A stretch of 64,000 nucleotides of DNA from Echinococcus granulosus. Its lineage: Eukaryota > Platyhelminthes > Cestoda > Cyclophyllidea > Taeniidae. The position numbers and the translations under genes were made by a program. The first letter of the stretch is position 1, and every line of letters starts with the position of its first letter. The stretch spans positions 831,933 through 895,932 of the forward strand of contig NW_020170392.1 in the NCBI RefSeq assembly GCF_000524195.1. Reading direction: 5' to 3'. The notes below the pieces were generated by a model. The model was not told where the DNA came from and did no database searches. It was given only the letters and a program-made list of their open reading frames with translations. Shown in pieces: positions 25,263 through 36,400 of the stretch.

Positions 25263-25790
25263 TGAAAAAAAAGACATAATACTCGGGCAGAGTATGCATT
25301 GCCAACGCAGGGAAGGCCTGAGGGCTGCTGTCATGGCCCAGGGGTACGATTGCAGACCCTGAATGCCTGCAACACCAAAAGGGAGAGGTAGACAAGTAAC
25401 CAAAGTACTACATAGCGCCCTCTCCTCCTTTGCGCATCGCCTCCGGTGCTCACCTTGGCCAACCTCCTGCCTCGGCCATAAAAACGTATTCCGTGCTCTA
25501 AGGTGAATCACTCTCTAATCAACCGCGTAAATCATCGAATTTGAGTGCAGTAGCTGTGGAGATATCTGACTGCAACGCTACCAATCACTTTTGTCAATCC
25601 TACTGGATCTTCATTTTCGTCCTCTGTGGGAGATGGATTAGGAGAAGAGAAAATGTGCCCCCCATCTCGTACGTCCATCGCTAGTCTTAAAAATACTGGC
25701 CTAAATGTAGAGTTATTCAATTAAAGGAGGGGTTTAACATGGTTCAGTGGAGATAAGGTCTTGTATCTGGTTCTCATTGTCACTTTGTTC
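25263..25790 (+). mobile_element. TRIM-like element, LTR plus internal remnant (copy E)
   Basis: The LTR part (25,263-25,412) has AATACTCGGGCAGAG, GGAAGGCCTGAGGGCT and ends AAAGTACTACA. It is followed by the leader TAGCGCCCTCTCCTCC, and CCTTGGCCAACCTCCTGCC (about 25,454-25,472), which is also found behind the LTRs at 23,730 and 58,806. Homology to the internal region of the 22,885-23,893 element continues through TTTTCGTCCT, GGATTAGGAG, ATCGCTAGTCTTAAAA and GGAGGGGTTTA to about 25,790. No downstream LTR was found, so the element is a 5' remnant. No coding domain is present. Confidence 0.6.
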
Positions 25791-27511
25791 TCACTTCAGT
25801 GCTGACCAGCCGCATATCTATCCGGGTTCTGACAGAACTGGACCTAAGTTCTATCCGTTTAATTTAACTGATTAACTTAAATTCATTCTTGGTGTCTGTT
25901 CTCAACTGTAAAAAATTATTATGAGGAGAATAAAATGAAACATTTATCCTGCCAAATAATTGCCATTTACCGCAACAAGTATTCGGGATATGCATGACGA
26001 CCTTAGATGAAAATTCCATCAAGAAGTAGAACTTTATAAATAGAATCGGGAGCGACCCACTGAAACATGCTACTTTTACACCTAATTCTTCAATTCTTCA
26101 AATAAAAAACAGTGGATACTTGATGTCTTTATAATCTTACTAAATACATCACGCGGATAAATAAAAATTGGTTCCAAAGGCACAAGGATGAGCCTTTCCC
26201 TCTTGACGGTGGGTAGAAAATCCGTAGCGCATGTCTCTACATTACGGCATGGGAAAACTCGAAGTGATCACAACCAACTTACTTGGATGACTTTAGTGCA
26301 TTTCAGTAAATCCACCTTTTTGCGTTCCTTACTTCCGCTCAAATGAGCTTAGATGCTTGACATTTGGACAAAAAAGTAGCAACTGTGTATGTTGAACAAA
26401 ACTGTGTTGTTAACTCTCAAAATCTGAAAAAAGACAACTCGAAATGATTGGATCTTTTGGTTGTAAATGTCATTGACGCAGCTCTAAATGCCACTTCTAC
26501 AACTCCACCATCCAACGCCGCAAGTGGGAGGAGACTGTGCATTGAAAAATGCTTTTTAATAAAAGTAACAGCTTTTTTTATGAATTACGCGTCGTGATGT
26601 TTGGATTTTGCCATCAAAATTCCTATCTTGTAAATTAAAAGAAGAAGGGGCTAACTGACGCCTTACATTTTTAACAATGCTTCGATAACTGCCCGAATTA
26701 AAATTGCGTTTACTCTAATACTACTTACACCATTTCAGCCACCATTTATCAATACATTGAAATTCGACGGAAATTGACTGATTGTAACACAACTATAGGA
26801 AGGCAAGATCTTGGTAACGTCATTTATGCACGAATATTTTGCGATAAATATGTCTGCTTCTACTTAATCCACCTTAATCTCATAAGCATCCTCCGCCTCT
26901 GCCACACTTCTAGTCTTTAACATCGGCTCTCAAATTTTAAGGGCAAGGTAACAGAAAATCCCAGCCTTGTTGACTCAGTAGGCTACCCGGTGTACTTTTC
27001 ACAAAACGCAGATATTTAGGGCATGTATCAGCTGAACATCTTTCAGTTCATGGACCCCTCGTAAAATATCCTCCACTTCTATGCACTCGCCAATTCACTG
27101 CAATTCTATGAGCATCTACAAATAGAATTAAGATGATCCAAGATTGATAAGTTTTTGATCATCATTCTTGATAAAGTAAGAAGCAAAAAATTAGCACAGA
27201 CTGGTTTCCCATCCGCTTGTGATGGCACGATTTCCCAAATTGGTGAAAAATTTCGGCCAGCGCCAAGATACTACCCACGCAAACCCTGCCAGTGCTACAC
27301 CAGGGAGAATTTTCAATCCCAGGATGGTAAACATGCCAACTATTGCTTTTAATTTATGCTCAACTTGAGGTGGATGCATTCGTACTCACTGCATTTCCAT
27401 TTAGCTAAAGAGATGACCCCCAATCAAAGTGCTGGCTTTCAAAACTCGGCACAAGGGCAAATCGGCTATTATATTTATTTCAACGCATTACTTACCAAGG
27501 TTTTTTTGCAG

Positions 27512-27646
27512 AAAAAACCCGAGCGCAACAGCCTTGGCTCTCCAGGCTTTGAAGGTGACACCAACAACCACACTACCGAACTGACAAACTCGAGTGCTGC
27601 CCAAAAATTAAAAAAGAGTGGCTGCTTTCCTCAGATCACGAATAAG
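27512..27646 (+). other. Exon-like open stretch, unassigned
   Basis: A strong acceptor (AAGGTTTTTTTGCAG) precedes 135 bases, exactly 45 codons, that are open in phase 0 and followed by AATAAG|GTTTTA as a possible donor. The predicted peptide is polar (starts KKPERNSLGSPGFEGD; Asn/Thr/Ser-rich, then a Lys-rich AAQKLKKSG), like a disordered linker of a larger protein. No family is recognised. The frame stays open upstream of the acceptor, but there it loses protein-like character. It is phase-compatible with 24,062-24,164 upstream and 30,669-30,872 downstream. Chance cannot be excluded. Confidence 0.25.
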
Positions 27647-28226
27647 GTTTTATACGCGCTCGACTAACTCCAGGATAATTTGAACTCTACAATAATAAAC
27701 CTTACTCTTTGAAGCGTTCCGCAGAGGTAGTGCCTGTGTGATACTTAAAACAGCTGTACTTTTGTGCTGAGAGGAATTAAGAGCTAAGTGGGATTAAAAG
27801 ACAAGGAAACCCATTGAGATAAGTGTTTCACCGCCATAAAAAGGTCTGAAACGCACTGCCCAGTACATCTCAAAGCTAGGGCGGATACGACAAATAAATG
27901 CCAAAGGAGTGTGCAGGACCCGGATTAGCTACCGCGCAGGGAGACGACGACGTTAACAAGGTAGTGCCTTCAATAAAACTAATTGATGACCCCTTTTGAC
28001 TCTAACTTTATACCTTTATTCTACTCTGTCAAGTTTAAGCGGTTATGCAAATTGGGTTTACAAATGAGGTGAGAAGCAGAAAGAAACTGGAGACAGCCTT
28101 GTCGTCCCTCATGTTAGCGTCCACCCTCATCCAACTGTCAAACTAATCCATTCTTTTTCTACACTTTAAGCAGAAATTATGCTTGATAAAGCTCCTACCT
28201 TATTATATCCGCCATTGGAGAGATAT

Positions 28227-28231
<5 letters not shown>

Positions 28232-28264
<33 letters not shown>
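28232..28264 (+). repeat. (CA)n microsatellite
   Basis: An uninterrupted CA dinucleotide run of about 16 units. It lies in otherwise unremarkable non-coding sequence and is the longest perfect simple repeat seen in the window, hence a potential length-polymorphic marker. Confidence 0.9.
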
Positions 28265-28265
<1 letters not shown>

Positions 28266-30668
28266 GCCTCGTGGTCCAATCGGCGGGCCGCTGGGTGATA
28301 GAGCTTTCAAATCTAACTAAACAAGGATTACGTTTTAAATGTTCCATTAACATTCACCCAAAAGTATGAGGGGGCTCTTTAATGTCTCGCAATATGGTGC
28401 TTCGCACAGCTAATCAGGTCCTGAACATAAAGGTTTTAGTACGATACCAAGTTTATGGCTGTTACCATAAGATGATGACTTGGCTGCTTGCCTGGCTGGC
28501 AGGACGATTAAATGGGTTTATGCGCTAGCGGCAGGCAATCATGCTAACTCCGCTTACATCGGAATTACTTTTCTTTTTTCCCTGTCCACCAATTACGCTT
28601 CTACAGCAGCGATTTTCACCACTGTTCGCTTATGTCGGTTATCTACTCGTCTAAAATACTGCAGCATTTGATAATAAGTGGGACTAACCAGAGGTTTGTC
28701 TCTATCAAAAGTGGTTTTAAAGGCGCCAGCTTAAACACATTTGCCCCTAGAACCCAACTAGCGGTGGAGAGGGGCAATTAAAAAATGACGGAGAAAAAGG
28801 GAAGGGGGGAGTAGAGGCGGGGGGGGCGTATTAAGCCTCCAAATCGGTGCAGAAGGGGATGCACAATTGCATCAATGATTTTAGCCATGACAATCGCCTA
28901 ATTACCTTCAAGAGAAATACTTTTGCTGTCCATCATGCTGCACTTAGTATGAGACAACACCTGGTTGCTTTAGCTCGCATTGGATGATGATTTTATTTCC
29001 ATCGTAACTTACAAATGTGAAAGTATTAAAGCACCTCCAGAGGTGCCAAAAGAAATATTAAATTTAGAAATATCAATAAACACGATCAAGCGGCGTATAA
29101 AGGGGATTTTAAACCATAAAGCCATCCCCGTTTCACAAAAAGGATGTGGGTTCAGCTTTAGTCCGCTTCCTTTTCCAACTGAAAAGGTACTTTCTAATAC
29201 GTCGCTTTTTTAAAGAACAATTCTTGGTAACTATTAATTACTGCAAACTACATATTTTTTTATACAGCAGGATCCCTATTCATGTGCCCTCTTCCTTGTG
29301 AGAAGAGATGATTTGGGGCTTAATACTGCAATCCTACACCACTTTTCGAAGGTGGAAGTGAACTTAATCGAACTGTGAAAAAGTGGACTTCACCAGCTCT
29401 TTAAATCACCGCAGACAAATTTCGTGCACAGGAGGTCAGAGAGAGTCAGCATTTCCTCTGCCATTCCCAAAAAACAAAACGGATGTGAGGAACCACCATA
29501 AGAAGGTGGGAAAGTTGTACAGACACGGTCTCACTAACCCCCACCACGCTTGTTAGTTTTGTATTTCGAGTGTATATGATCACTAGCTCCCATTCTTGTC
29601 CGCAAATGGCGAGACTCTTCGGTAACGGCGGCACTTTTCCTAGTTCTGCTCTCTTCCCATTCCCTCCTTTTTCCACCTCCTTTGTCCTTCCACCGCTCTT
29701 CTACCCTATCATCCAGCAAAAAGTTTTATCATTCCTTTTTGCATCATTTTGTTCTGTCCTGCTTATCCACCCTACTGCAGCTTCTTCCTTTTCCTCTTTA
29801 TCGCATTAGATGAACCAGAAGCAGAAACAATCTCTGTTGCAGCATGAGGGAGAAGATCCCTCTCTCTTGGTCACTGTCTGCCCAAAATGGGTGATCATTC
29901 ACTTTTATGAGTATAGTCTTCAAAAAGTTCGTACTGGACAGAGGACATATTTATTTCCTGCACTAAGGAAAATTCGTTTTGTGCCATAGCTTAAGAATAA
30001 TAAGTCGAAGAAATGGAAACAAGACCTATAATCACCTCACAAGAGGAGTAGGAGACTACAAGTACAGGTGGCGCGAGTGGAGCCCCACGCAGTCCTTGTG
30101 GAGGTAGCGAAGAGTGCTCTTTTGGTGACGTTTGAAATTGAAATAAAAATCCGTCTGTCACACAGCTCTCTTTCGCTCTCGAGGGCCCTCCTCGGCTCTC
30201 TCGGCGATCACACTTCTGCTTCGAGCCTTACAATGGCATACAGATGCATTGAAAATGCGAGTCGAAGGCAAAACTCCTGCAACAAATTATCATCTCTACT
30301 TGAAAATTTAAGGTTTTGATAGAAAAATTCGCGCGATCCATCGTTCCTGTGAACTGCATTAAAGGGGCGACTTAAAACTAGGTGATAAACCTCTGTACAG
30401 CAACCTGAAGAACATCCGTCTAGAGGGAAAATCTTTTACAACCTAAAGTGTACAGTAGGTTTAATAATTATCTCCCTAATCCACTCCTCCTTTCCACTTG
30501 GATGCCGATTTAATGTTGCCAAGTCGCCTATCTGGAACATTCCTAACTTTATGGCACAAGAAGTTTCTCCATCCTCCAATCATGTTCATAATTCCCCGCT
30601 CTTAACTTGTTTAAACATGGCATCACGCCATTGCTGGGCATTATACGGAAACTGCTTTTTTGTTTCAG

Positions 30669-30872
30669 CAGACCTTCTGTTGTGAAACTCCGCATGTTCA
30701 GCTAATGCCTGTCGCCTTTCAACCGTTTAATGCGGCGTTCAGCCAAACGGATCTGGATTGTGGCTGTCGTAGCAGTCCAATCACTCCTGAGGCTGTCATG
30801 AAGTGCAAGCAAACAGCGATCAGAGGCAGGAAACATAAGTGGCGCGATCAGATTTCCATAGCACCACTGTAA
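30669..30872 (+). other. Exon-like open stretch ending in a stop, unassigned
   Basis: The acceptor CTGCTTTTTTGTTTCAG is the strongest I noticed in the desert. It precedes 67 codons in phase 0 that end with TAA at 30,870-30,872. The peptide (starts QTFCCETPHVQLMPVAFQPF) is varied in composition, with a CGC motif and a basic RGRKHKWR segment near its end. That is more protein-like than most chance frames here. It would make a terminal coding exon. I recognise no family, and no promoter or polyadenylation signal ties it to a gene. Confidence 0.27.
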
Positions 30873-31193
30873 TTACCGAGTCGCGAGGGTGTGAAAAGGC
30901 AAATTTCGTTCTGCTTCAAGTCTCAAAATACTCGAGTCAAGTTTGAGTCAGTTTGGCCTAAAATTGTCACGCAAGTGCGTACGTAGCAGAAGTGAGTCAT
31001 TGGTCTCCACTGGCCCCCCATCGTCGTTGTCGTCGTCGGCCCCCACTTCTGCTTCTCACTTTCCTAGTGAATTTGGACTGACCGCCGCAGCACGTTCGCA
31101 CCCACGCATCAGGACGCGTGTGTGTGTGCGTGCATTTAAACAAGCAACATACGCATACACACGCATGAAATTCACCTGTCACCTTTCTAGGTC

Positions 31194-31214
31194 CATCTAT
31201 CCATCCATCCATCC
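31194..31214 (+). repeat. (ATCC)n tetranucleotide run
   Basis: ATCT followed by four ATCC units, with degenerate continuation (TTCATTCAACCATTCACCCA) to about 31,235. It is part of the low-complexity patch around 31 kb. Confidence 0.8.
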
Positions 31215-32960
31215 GTTCATTCAACCATTCACCCACCTTGTCGGTTAATGCGGCCACGTCGCTCCTCACTCTACGCCACCACCATCACAGAAAAGTAAAA
31301 ACCAGATGAATTCGTCAGCTCTCCTCATCGCCCTTCCACCTTCTGGAGGCAGCCTCGCGGGTTTTGCTGTGTTGTATTCAAGCCACTGCCAAGCTCCGGA
31401 GTTACACCATTCGCAAATTCCGTCGAGTTACGAACAAGACAGCAAATCAGTCTATCAGTCAGTCAAGCAGTCAATTTGCGTGGCAATCCTAGTGTGATGT
31501 TGTGGGCCTTACTAGCCGAGATAAATAAGACTCTTGTCTCATTCGGCGAATAAAAAGCATTTAATTTAGAGCATTCTCAAACTGACCTAAAGGTGCGGTA
31601 AATTCTGACCCAACTAGGCCCTCTCTTGAGGAGTCAAATTACTTAGAGGCACCCTAAAATAAAATCCAGCCTGAAATGGTCCCATTTATTGACCGAGATT
31701 TTGTAAATCTCACTAGTAAGGATGAACAGAAATTGACCCTACCTATTTGTACGTTTTCGGGATGAAACGAAACCTCGGATGCATAAGCGTAGTAGAAAGT
31801 AGATTGATAGATGCCCTTGTTTTTAAAATGGATGACGCTGCGACCTCTGAGTTGTCTCTGAGGTGGTTATGAGGTATATGGGCCTGACAGTAGTAATGGA
31901 GAGGGGCTCGGGACCTAGCACCAGGGCCTCATGCCACGTTGTGGGATATTTTAAGGGCTCACAATCAAATATAAAGATAAAACGAATGTCACTCTCCTGC
32001 AGCATCGTTTATTGCTTCTTTAATGACCACATTTCCATAAACACACGCCAATTGCGATTTTACGCCAGATTTGTTACTAAAGGCGTCTCCTTCTTAATTG
32101 GCACACATTGACTTGCAGTAGACGATTGCTAAAGGGTGGATGGCTGCAACGCCTGTAAGTAGGAGAGGCACATCACTACTTGAAGCGATTTGGAGATTCC
32201 TGTCTTTAACTAGATGGTCTCTCCTTGATAACTTTGCATTTTACGCCTGCTTTGAGAGGGCCGGTACTTGTGGTTCACCAGTTAATAACCATTGCATTAT
32301 TTGCCGCTTCATGACTTTCAGAGGGGACCTTGCACTTCCACACATCCACACCGGAGGTCGTCTCATAACGGGAGCTGTGTAGACATCCTATGTCTCGTAA
32401 TTCAAACCAGTGGTGTTTATTTTTCTTTCCTAGATCATATATCTCTAGAGATATGATTATTTTACTAAACGCGGAATAATGATTAATTCAATGCTTAGCG
32501 ACCTCAAAGCCGCCTGCGTGCATACAAACAAGGTCAACGAGCAACAAAAGGAATGGAGTAGCCAGGCGAAGGAGAACAGTGACTCACGGATACCGCTTTG
32601 GAGAATGGCGGGAATAGAAGTTAAAACACACAATTGCTTGAATAATCATGCCCCTCTTTGGCGCAGAAGGCTTGTACTGTTTTTAATGTTCGGATGAAAG
32701 CGTTGAGACACACGCACGCACTTACAGACAAGGAACAGCCAGAAAGGCGGAGAGCAGACGATAAAGTTCGGATCAAATGGAAAAAACCTTTATGTCGTCC
32801 GTAGCGCCTTGTACACCCAGAAGAAAAAAAGGAAGCCGAGAGGGAAGGAGGTGGGTAAATTACAGAACTTTGAGTATTTTCTCCCCCCGTCCACCGACAC
32901 CACCCTCCCCCCACTCTTCCCCTTGCGCCTAGCCTTATCTTTTTCTGCAGGGAAAAAGGA

Positions 32961-32996
32961 CTACTACTGCTGCTGCTACTGCTGCCACTACCACTA
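32961..32996 (+). repeat. (CTA/CTG)n trinucleotide run
   Basis: CTACTACTGCTGCTGCTACT followed by further CTG/CCA triplets forms an imperfect trinucleotide repeat of about 12 units. It lies at the end of a purine/pyrimidine-rich patch and shows no sign of encoding a protein repeat. Confidence 0.75.
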
Positions 32997-35808
32997 GTAT
33001 GCTTTTTGTAGCTCAATTTACCTTCCCAGTGACCGTAAAGAATCTGCGGAGACTTAGAAGGCAACGGTTTCGCAGATGGTTTGCAACAACACCTGCAGTG
33101 CGCACAAGAATCCGATTTGGTAATGGTCGCTAAGGTGACATTTAATTGCCCTCTTCATAAACACACAAACACAGAGGGACTAATCTTGATTTCTTACGCG
33201 GCTGCGGAAGGAAATTTCGCAAAAAATTTTTATGGCTTTACAGAGGCAGTTCTGCAAGTCGTAAAATAAGCACACTATCTGCCATCTGTCTGCAGTTGCA
33301 TTTTATGATCCTTTGACCTTTGCAGTTACCGAAGAGGGAGCAAGAGTGAGAGAGCGAGGAGACACGGATGATATGTTGTGTAGCTAATCTCGTGGACCTG
33401 TTTAACTTTCATCCCCACACATACGAGGTCACTAGGATGTGACCCCCCCTCCATGACTCATAACTACCGGCTACGGCTTCAAAGGTCACATGCCTTCGGC
33501 ACTGCCCCAGCCAGCATCGCTGCGTGCTCCACTTTGGTGCAAATTTCGTAATGGCCATCAAATTTGGTTAATTGTCTTTTGAAGTGGCTCCTGCGATGCG
33601 AGACTTCAGCCTTTTTAAAATAAAACATCTAATGGAATGATCTACACGTACTTTAACCTCCGTTATTGACTTTGGTCAGTTTTTTTTGTTACAAAAATGT
33701 GCGAAGCGGCAACGCTATTGCAGACGGCACGAGGAAAAATCAACTGCTCATAGATTTATCCTCTATAGCGACCAACGTCGAGGATATGCGAATAACACGA
33801 GGCTGAAGATTTTGTAGATTGTATCGGAATGGAGGTAAGAAAGTGCTGCTCAAAGTTCAACTCTGTGCAAATCCCGGTGGTGACAACGGTGATGAGGAAG
33901 AGGCAGAAGAAGATGATGATTGAGGAGGAGGAGGCATTGATGTAGTGCACTCACCGCAGACATAGCACCAGTTCGAGTCATCGTTGGATCTCTACAGTGC
34001 AACTTACTCGAATGTCCCTGTCTTTCCACCTTTTGTCAATGATTCTGATTTCGTTTTTGGATTGGCATTATACAAAGCATATGAGTGCTCAATTACTGGA
34101 GATGTGAGTTTAAACAAATTGGCGGTTTTCTCACAGTTAGAGTTTCAAGTACTCACGAGACGAGACGGAGCATGTTGCACCGCGACTACCGCGAGTGAAG
34201 TGAACCGCGGTCGCCAGTCTTAAAGTCCCGGAAAAAGCAAACGCTTTCCAACGGTGAATTTTGTAGATGCTCAAATCTTGCAGGTTGTTGGTCACTGCGA
34301 TGCTGGTACCGATTTAAACCTCATTGAAAGTCATTCATGATACCCGTATAGCGACATCTTACTGGTTGGACCAACACTGATTTCGGTTTTTAGTTGATAT
34401 TTAACCTTCCTGAAGGCGTTGGCATTTTTTTATCACATGAGCTCAAATGCAAGTGATCGAATATTAAGCGAATTTTCAACGGGAAGCAAGTTTGATAAAG
34501 AACAACAATTCCACTTGATGGCTCAACCAGCTATACCGAGTTTTGGATAAGAGCCAAAATAATAATATAATAAAATGTTCATAGGAATGGTTATAAAGTT
34601 ATAAACGATTATTGTTCATTAAACCTTCTTTAATGACTTGGCTGTGACCTACCGAGAGAGGGGAAGTAAACCAAGATGCAAAGGTTTAGCCTTCTTCAAA
34701 ACCACTTTCTACGCATCAAAACCCGCATGCTGGTAATAAAAGGTGATTAAAATTTAACCAGTATACTCATTTAATTAACCAGCATGTGAAAACGGCTGCA
34801 CACACCCGTGAGACTGTGCAACCACCCACCAGCACCACCGTTTGTTGACAGTGGATTCCAACATAGTCATTTATAAGTATGTGTATGTGTGTTTATTTAC
34901 ATAATGAACGTGCAGAAGGGTAACAAATCAAATCAAAGATTATTTGTGTCTGAAAGCTAAAAAACAAGTCACTTTTTTAGTGGATGGATTCAAGTGGTGG
35001 CCTCGAAATAAAAACACGCCCTCATGTAAGCGCTACTGATAGATATAAGTAAGCGCCTCAGCTAGTGTACCCATTAAATTGATGAATGTGACAGCAGGCC
35101 ATCATCACGTATTTTAATTTCTGCATAATGAGGAAAAGCAAATTATCAAAATATAGGCTATTACGACTTCCTAGTGTGCAGACTATGCCATTTATGAATC
35201 CGTAAATGCTCTTATTTTAGCTAGAATTTTGAAGCAGGTATGTTAGATGATGACGACAACAACAATTATCTATTTTTTGTTAAACCTTTGGATATTTTAC
35301 TTACTTTTACTCTTTGCACCCTAAATGGAAGGCGACTTATTTCAATCAGATTATTTATAGGGGGCGATACATTCTGCGTCATTTTGAATGGACGATGGGA
35401 TAAAATTGCCAGAGGTCAAGGTCAGACATGTCATTTTAGAATTCATAAGTTTTGACGCATCATTCATCTGACCCATTTTTCACTTTTCGGGATCGAAATT
35501 TGCTATTGTAGGACTACAAAATTAGTCATACAAAATTAGACACCACTTAATTTGAACGAAGGTAAACAGTTCGGCGACTTGTCACCGTACTTTTTAAAAG
35601 AGTCAGACCTTTGGTTTAGTGGGCCTTTGCACGTGTATTGTTCACCATTTAGGCAAATGACGATCATTCATCGAGAAATTCACACATGAATTTGCTTAAA
35701 AACGTTCCTCTGGACAACAATGAGAAGTTTTGAGGCAGTGGGGAAGGTTCGGGAATAAATAGCGAAATCCTTCACTGAATTGGAGGACGTTATAGATCAA
35801 GTCCGGAC

Positions 35809-36400
35809 TTCCGAACACATTCTAAGGAGTGAAAATTTCTTTCATTTTTCGGCACGCTTCCATCCTGCATTGCTGCACTCATCCTTCAGTGGCTAACTGC
35901 TTCGTCTTCGACAATCCCAATTCTCCGGTGCAACTAAAGCACCCTAGGTCACCTGGGATGTCCTGATTTTTCGTGAAGGATTGCCTTCGCTGTTGCCACA
36001 GAAATATCAGCCCTCCACGCAGTTTCAATGCAGGTGTTGCGTCGACTACTTAGGATTGGGCATCTCGCTCAATGAATTGTTCACGGCAATGAACTCTGGA
36101 CTATGGAAGTGGGTTAAGAATCATTTTGCCCACAATCTCTAGAATCGTTACTGACGGAGGAACGATGCAAACAGTCTTTGGAACGTCTGCATCATTCAAA
36201 TGTCTTACTGTCAAACAACCTGCGATATAACTACGACACCAAATAAAATTTCAAGTCTGTCGTGCATCACCGCGCGCTTTACCTCTGCTGCTGCCGTTGC
36301 TGGCTATCTTGAACAGTGTCTAGATTGAACAGGCCTACTTGGGACATGCACATTTGCTCACGGCACTGGAAGTAGGAAACACTCCGTGCTCACTACTGGT
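35809..36400 (+). repeat. Dispersed repeat family 2, copy 2
   Basis: Second copy of the repeat at 14,189-14,910, same orientation. It shares TTCCATCCTGCATTGC, CATCCTTCA, GACGGAGGAACGATG, TTTGGAACGTCTGCA, GCGCTTTACCTCTGCTGCTG, GGCTATCTTGA and TTGGGACATGCAC. It is shorter at its right end, where about 90 bases present in copy 1 are missing before GAAGTAGGA. No intact coding frame was found. Confidence 0.55.

Larger units (their letters stand above)
25791..30668. other. Mostly non-coding
   Basis: No recognised gene. It contains the (AC)n microsatellite at 28,232-28,264, one exon-like stretch at 27,512-27,646, and a pyrimidine-rich patch at about 29,590-29,800. Around 28,860-28,900 there is a dense set of homeodomain-like words (CAATTG, TGATTTTAG, TGACAATC, TAATTA), which may be a regulatory element but cannot be demonstrated from one genome. 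Confidence 0.5.
30873..35808. other. Non-coding, with low-complexity patches
   Basis: No gene was recognised. A patch at about 30,990-31,260 combines GTCGTCGTCG triplets, a GTGTGTGTGCGTGC run and a tetranucleotide run at 31,194-31,214. Another at about 32,690-33,000 combines CACGCACGCAC, purine-rich DNA, C-rich DNA and a (CTA/CTG)n run. The remainder is plain AT-richer sequence. Confidence 0.5.

Noticed and set aside
32621..33064. 147-codon minus frame rich in Ser and Gly
   Set aside because: Produced by (CTA/CTG)n, C-rich and purine-rich simple sequence; overlapping frames on the other strand are open too.
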